From Bacteroidota bacterium (lineage in GTDB: Bacteria; Bacteroidota; Bacteroidia; Chitinophagales; Chitinophagaceae), in contig JAFAEW010000098.1 of assembly GCA_023423835.1 (NCBI GenBank), forward strand, positions 1-26,024: a DNA stretch of 26,024 bases, in the 5' to 3' direction. Below the pieces are notes generated by a model. That model searched no databases. It was not told the origin of the DNA and saw nothing but the letters and a program-made list of their open reading frames with translations. This document shows, piece after piece, positions 24,022-26,024 of this stretch; position 1 is the stretch's first letter; every line of letters begins with the position of its first letter. A program made the position numbers and the translations under genes.

Positions 24022-24430
24022 ACCGCCTGCGAACAAGCCAAAGCGCTATCTTTTCTCCATTCCACAAAATAATTCCAAGGGCCAGCAAACAGCCGAATGT
24101 ATCAGCCAGCATATCTAAGAAATCGAAGCTACGTTCAGAGGCGAAATAATATTGCACAAACTCTATCAGGATTCCAAACAGGATCCACCATAGAGCGATT
24201 CCAACGAAGACACTCAATGACCCGCGTCTGGAATACAAAAATGGGAGGGACCATAAAAAGGTAAGTAATGCAAACATTCCGGTATGAACCCATTTATCGA
24301 AATAAATCAAGTCAAAGAGAGCGGATTTCGGAATGTCCCTGCCTGGCATCAGGAGTAAGAAACAGGAAATCAGGAACCAAATAATCGCAGGTAGGAAATA
24401 AATAAACTTTAGACGCACTTTTTTGCGCAA
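24020..24430 (-). CDS. VanZ-like family membrane protein
   Basis: 136 residues when read from the TTG at 24430, or 132 from the GTG at 24418. Four hydrophobic segments are visible: about 9-28 (FIYFLPAIIWFLISCFLLL), 48-66 (VHTGMFALLTFLWSLPFLY), 73-92 (VFVGIALWWILFGILIEFVQ) and 105-123 (MLADTFGCLLALGIILW). The conserved VanZ positions DKWVHTGMF and IEFVQYYFASERSFDFLDMLADTFG are present. VanZ of Tn1546 gives low-level teicoplanin resistance; most Bacteroidota homologues have no known role, so resistance should not be inferred. No ATG fits the frame near the N-terminus. The TTG lies inside a perfect -7 promoter box, which makes the GTG at 24418 the more believable start. Confidence 0.8.
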   Translation of the reverse strand: MRKKVRLKFIYFLPAIIWFLISCFLLLMPGRDIPKSALFDLIYFDKWVHTGMFALLTFLWSLPFLYSRRGSLSVFVGIALWWILFGILIEFVQYYFASERSFDFLDMLADTFGCLLALGIILWNGEKIALWLVRRR

Positions 24431-24435
24431 AGCTA
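24428..24435 (-). promoter_or_regulatory. Bacteroidota -7 promoter box for the VanZ gene
   Basis: The minus strand reads TAGCTTTG, an exact TAnnTTTG match that overlaps the TTG candidate start codon. If used, transcription would begin near 24422, only a few bases before the GTG at 24418. The -33 element is not clear. Confidence 0.35.
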
Positions 24436-24599
24436 ACGAATAACAAAAAGTTTATACTTATCGGGAGTCGTCCTTAACAAAGTGATAGGAAAAGGCATTG
24501 GAATTATTTCGTTCACCGGTATTACTGATTGCCCATCTTTCACTGAACGATTGGGAAAGGCAAGGATTGTGCGGGAGAACGTTGGACTTATCGTCTGTA

Positions 24600-24633
24600 T
24601 AAATAAGAAAAGCTGTCCCGGTTAAGAGACAGC
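24600..24633 (-). terminator. Rho-independent terminator after the OmpA-family gene
   Basis: On the minus strand AGCTGTCTC / GGGACAGCT (one T-G wobble) forms a 9-bp stem with a 6-base loop, followed by TTTTCTTATT. It lies 27 bases after the OmpA stop codon. The remaining gap up to the VanZ start holds no ORF that I would support. Confidence 0.8.
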
Positions 24634-24659
24634 TCTTCGTTATTTAGAAACCATTTAAT

Positions 24660-26024
24660 TTATTTTGATTTCTGCAGATTCGGGAACGGAGCCGGAATGG
24701 TATTAGGTCCCGTTTCGGTTGTACCCATTACATCTACAGTATTCGGATCGCCACCGCTGCTGATATTCCAGATCAAACGGCTTTCAGAGATTCCCTGCTG
24801 TTGGCTGAGATATTTGATAACCGTATTCACTCTATCCCAGGCAAGTTGCTGAGAGCGCTTGTTAGACGCGCTGTAGTAACCGCTAACTCTTACGTTGCAG
24901 GAAGGATTAGCGTTCATTTGCTGAGCGATATTGTTGAGAGCAGATTTAGCAGTAGAGCTTAATGTCAGGCTTCCGCTTCTGAACTGTACGCTTGGCATAG
25001 CACCGAGGTCACATGCAGGACGCCAGTTCTTCAGGCTGTCACGCAATTCAGCGCAGCAAGCAGGTTCAGGACATTTTCCTACACCGTCTGCATCAACAGG
25101 GAAACAATCCCTTGCGGTCAATTTTTCTTTATCTCTGTAATCAGGAACACCGTCACCATCTGTATCGAGGCTTACACCGTGCACATCAACAGGAGCACCT
25201 GCAGGCGTGTTTGGTTCCATATCGAATTGGTCGGTTACACCGTCGCCGTCAGCATCAGGTAATACCACAGGTGGCATTTTCATGTGTTGAGGGGCATTAA
25301 CCTCATTATAAATATAATTGTTTGGATTGATCCACCAAAGAGGTTGTACTGATTTGGAAGAATTACCCAGATTGAAATTCAAACGAACGTTTGAGAAGGC
25401 GAACTGATCACCGCTGTTTCCACCGGCAAAACCGTCTAAGTAGTCATTGCCCAGTAATGGCGCCGTAAGTCTTTCTTCCAAAGCGATATTAAAACGATCG
25501 CTTAATTTGAAAGCTACTCCACCACCATAACTGATAGCATGGTAAAGACCGTATTCTTTCCTTCCGGCTACTTCTTCACCACCAAAGGTGCTGATGAGGT
25601 TGTTGGATGGATAATACAATACCTGCGGATTTGTAAATCCGGTAGTAACTTTTGAAGCCACGAGATCATATCCCAATAAAGCGTAGAAGTTTACTTTCGG
25701 ATCGCCCCTGTAGTGGCTGATGGTATTGAGTGATGCAATCAAATCAAGTCCCAGCATATGAGTTTGATTATTGGTATAAGGAACATAGCCTTTGTATCCC
25801 GGAACGTGAACGGAAGAATAGTAATATCCACCTCTCAATGAGATGATATGACCCAATGCTTTTCTCAAAGAAATACCAGCATTGAAACCACCTACATAAG
25901 CACCATTCGTAACACCGTTAATCTCTCTTTCCTTTAAAGATCCAGGACGATCACCAATAATGAATGAGTTACCGCCTGTAATACCCAATTCCCACTGACT
26001 ATTAGGCTTAGATGGATACGGATA
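24660..26024 (-). CDS. OmpA-family outer-membrane protein with calcium-type repeats, 5' end outside the window
   Basis: 455 codons are visible and the frame stays open to base 26024 (upstream residues read YPYPSKPNSQWELGITGG), so the start and signal peptide are missing. The N-terminal part (about 260 residues) is a beta-barrel, with strands such as GGFNAGISLRKALGHIISLRGGYYYSS (split by turns) and NVRLNFNLG. Next come thrombospondin type 3-like acidic repeats DADGDGVTDQFD and DTDGDGVPDYRD, then a Cys-containing segment (CFPVDADGVGKCPEPACC). The C-terminus is an OmpA-like domain (VQFRSGSLTLSSTAKSALNNIA to VMG). Such proteins link the outer membrane to peptidoglycan. The domain here lacks the usual H-T-D before the loop (SGYYSASN), so binding may be altered. 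The gene has its own terminator. Confidence 0.9.
   Translation of the reverse strand, partial: YPYPSKPNSQWELGITGGNSFIIGDRPGSLKEREINGVTNGAYVGGFNAGISLRKALGHIISLRGGYYYSSVHVPGYKGYVPYTNNQTHMLGLDLIASLNTISHYRGDPKVNFYALLGYDLVASKVTTGFTNPQVLYYPSNNLISTFGGEEVAGRKEYGLYHAISYGGGVAFKLSDRFNIALEERLTAPLLGNDYLDGFAGGNSGDQFAFSNVRLNFNLGNSSKSVQPLWWINPNNYIYNEVNAPQHMKMPPVVLPDADGDGVTDQFDMEPNTPAGAPVDVHGVSLDTDGDGVPDYRDKEKLTARDCFPVDADGVGKCPEPACCAELRDSLKNWRPACDLGAMPSVQFRSGSLTLSSTAKSALNNIAQQMNANPSCNVRVSGYYSASNKRSQQLAWDRVNTVIKYLSQQQGISESRLIWNISSGGDPNTVDVMGTTETGPNTIPAPFPNLQKSK

Noticed and set aside
24020..24430. Glycopeptide resistance from the VanZ-like gene
   Set aside because: VanZ-like proteins are widespread without vanHAX, and no other resistance gene is present.
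24431..24599. Inverted TCGTTCA / TGAACGA repeat in the VanZ-OmpA gap
   Set aside because: Only seven bases long with a wide spacer and no promoter or gene it clearly serves; likely chance.
1..26024. CRISPR arrays, tRNA or rRNA genes, insertion sequences, prophage
   Set aside because: No regularly spaced repeats, no cloverleaf-like sequence, no transposase or integrase frames and no flanking direct repeats were seen by eye.

Overview
The window is a housekeeping-rich stretch of a Bacteroidota chromosome, most likely a Chitinophagaceae or Saprospirales-like member. This rests on several lines: a roughly 1,100-residue SecA with lineage-type insertions, TonB-era envelope genes (PorT-like barrel, OmpA with calcium-type repeats), many signal peptides ending in Q, no consistent Shine-Dalgarno sequences, and repeated matches to the Bacteroidota -7 promoter box TAnnTTTG upstream of genes. 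The genus cannot be fixed from the sequence alone.

Layout. 1-712 (minus strand): start of a dipeptidyl-peptidase III, then a ribosome hibernation factor. 838-8302 (plus): periplasmic 5'-nucleotidase, secA with a strong terminator, then a tight deoC / SPOR-protein / M20 amidohydrolase run. 8572-9510: 3-hydroxyanthranilate dioxygenase converging on a STAS-domain gene. 9610-12198 (plus): clpC and its terminator. 12344-13394 (plus): an AT-rich two-gene cassette of unknown function (cysteine-rich lipoprotein-like protein plus small membrane protein) bounded by terminators. 13446-14702: an OmpR-type response regulator divergent from a small unknown gene. 14758-19074 (minus): two exported amidohydrolase-like proteins. 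19163-22949: alaS divergent from an M23 envelope peptidase. 23012-23912 (plus): outer-membrane barrel protein and a possible small ORF. 24020-26024 (minus): VanZ-like membrane protein and the 3' part of an OmpA-family gene that runs off the window.

The genes do not form one pathway. Themes are protein quality control and export (SecA, ClpC, AlaS, hibernation factor) and envelope building (SPOR, M23, barrel, OmpA, VanZ). The best candidate for something undescribed is the 12344-13329 cassette. Its first protein ends in six cysteines with mirror-symmetric spacing (7-15-13-15-7), and its expected lipoprotein start is one base out of frame with the rest. Secondary points are a tandem of amidohydrolase modules of which only one keeps the metal-binding HxH, and an inverted repeat in the response-regulator intergenic region. 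No tRNA, rRNA, CRISPR array, insertion sequence or phage gene was seen.
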